Below the pieces are notes generated by a model. The model ran no database searches. It was given only the letters and a program-made list of their open reading frames with translations, and had not been told where the DNA came from. 5,258 nt of DNA from CAYUUW01 sp964448005 (GTDB lineage: Bacteria; Patescibacteriota; Gracilibacteria; UM-FILTER-43-11). Below are positions 4,691-5,258 of the stretch, piece by piece. Position 1 is the first letter of the stretch, and every line of letters starts with the position of its first letter. The stretch is taken from positions 1 to 5,258 of the forward strand of contig CAYUUW010000072.1 in NCBI GenBank assembly GCA_964448005.1, read 5' to 3'. The translations under genes were made by a program, and so were the position numbers.

Positions 4691-5258
4691 TTTTCGGTCG
4701 GGGCTCCGCTCTTGGCTGCTCCTTTCTTTTTCGGCGAAGGCTTTTTATCGAAAAAAGCCTCGAACTCCTCCCGATTCAGGGTTTCCTTCTTCAGCAAGGC
4801 CTCGGAGACCTCCTCGAGCAAAGGGAGATTGTCTTTCAGCAGCTTGTGGGTCCTTTTTTGGGCCTTGTCCAGAATCTGGGCGATGGCCCGGTCGATGCGG
4901 GCAGCCGTATCTGGGCTGTAGTTGGGCTGGGAGCCCAGATCAGCCCCCAGATAGCGGCCGCCGGAGCTGCTGCCGTAGATCACGGGGCCCAGCTCGGGGC
5001 TCATGCCGTAGCGCATCACCATGTTCCGGGCGATCTCGGTGGCCTTCTCCAAATCATTGCTGGCCCCAGTGGTGACTTCGCCGAAGACCAGCTCCTCGGC
5101 CACATGGCCGCCCATGATGGAGCAGAGCTCATCCTCGAACTTGGAGACGGATTTCATGTGCGAGTCCTCCTCGGGCAGGTGCCAGGTGACGCCCAAGGCC
5201 ATGCCGCGGGGAATGATGCTGATCTTGTGCACCGGATCGCACTTGGGCAGCAGCTTGC
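4687..5258 (-). CDS. ftsH: ATP-dependent zinc metalloprotease FtsH, C-terminal part (runs off the window edge)
   Basis: The last 189 residues are visible, starting just after the expected HEAGH zinc site. FtsH is a membrane-anchored AAA+ protease that extracts and degrades damaged membrane proteins and regulators. The peptidase-domain signatures are DPVHKISIIPRG, then ALGVTWHLP, FEDELCSIMGGHVAEELVFG, and TGASNDLEKATEIARNMV. The last of these carries the aspartate that supplies the third zinc ligand in the family. MRYGMSPELGPVIYG follows, then a helical segment ending EEFEAFFDKK. The tail is a lysine-, proline- and alanine-rich disordered stretch, ending GAPTEK. The transmembrane segments and ATPase domain lie outside the window. 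The TAG stop falls inside the CIRCE-like element of hsp20. Confidence 0.96.
   Translation of the reverse strand, partial: KLLPKCDPVHKISIIPRGMALGVTWHLPEEDSHMKSVSKFEDELCSIMGGHVAEELVFGEVTTGASNDLEKATEIARNMVMRYGMSPELGPVIYGSSSGGRYLGADLGSQPNYSPDTAARIDRAIAQILDKAQKRTHKLLKDNLPLLEEVSEALLKKETLNREEFEAFFDKKPSPKKKGAAKSGAPTEK

Overview
The window looks like a chromosomal stretch from a small-genome bacterium, most likely of the Patescibacteria (CPR) type. This assignment is an inference. It rests on the style of the Hsp20 protein (a YFSQECHWG...FSRS block), on a stand-alone RibL-like nucleotidyltransferase, and on a plus-strand orphan gene. The orphan resembles, from memory, a multi-copy family of uncharacterised CPR proteins. 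Coding DNA is fairly GC-rich by eye, and two intergenic stretches stand out as AT-rich or repeat-rich. TGA and TAG both serve as ordinary stops, so there is no sign of the UGA-glycine code.

Layout from right to left on the minus strand: the 3' end of ftsH (membrane AAA+ protease), then hsp20 (small heat-shock chaperone) behind a CIRCE-like HrcA operator, so two protein quality-control genes sit together. A 106-bp gap follows, nearly filled by three tandem 12-bp repeats facing three inverted ones. Next comes a compact cluster of galU (UDP-glucose synthesis), a five-repeat TPR protein and a RibL/TagD-type nucleotidyltransferase. The last two overlap by ATGA, and galU is separated from the TPR gene by a short hairpin.

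The region from about 1230 to 2220 is the most accessory-looking part. A convergent plus-strand orphan gene (1537-2034) has its own promoter, a long structured leader and a terminator. Beyond the terminator is a dispersed-repeat-type palindrome. Overlapping divergent promoters at about 1310-1352 appear to serve this orphan on one strand and an ftsX-recO pair on the other.

At the left end, ftsX (division/hydrolase-control permease) lies without ftsE beside it. It overlaps recO (recombination mediator, cut by the window edge) by four bases, ATGA. Obvious Shine-Dalgarno sequences are scarce, and the ftsX start is ambiguous.
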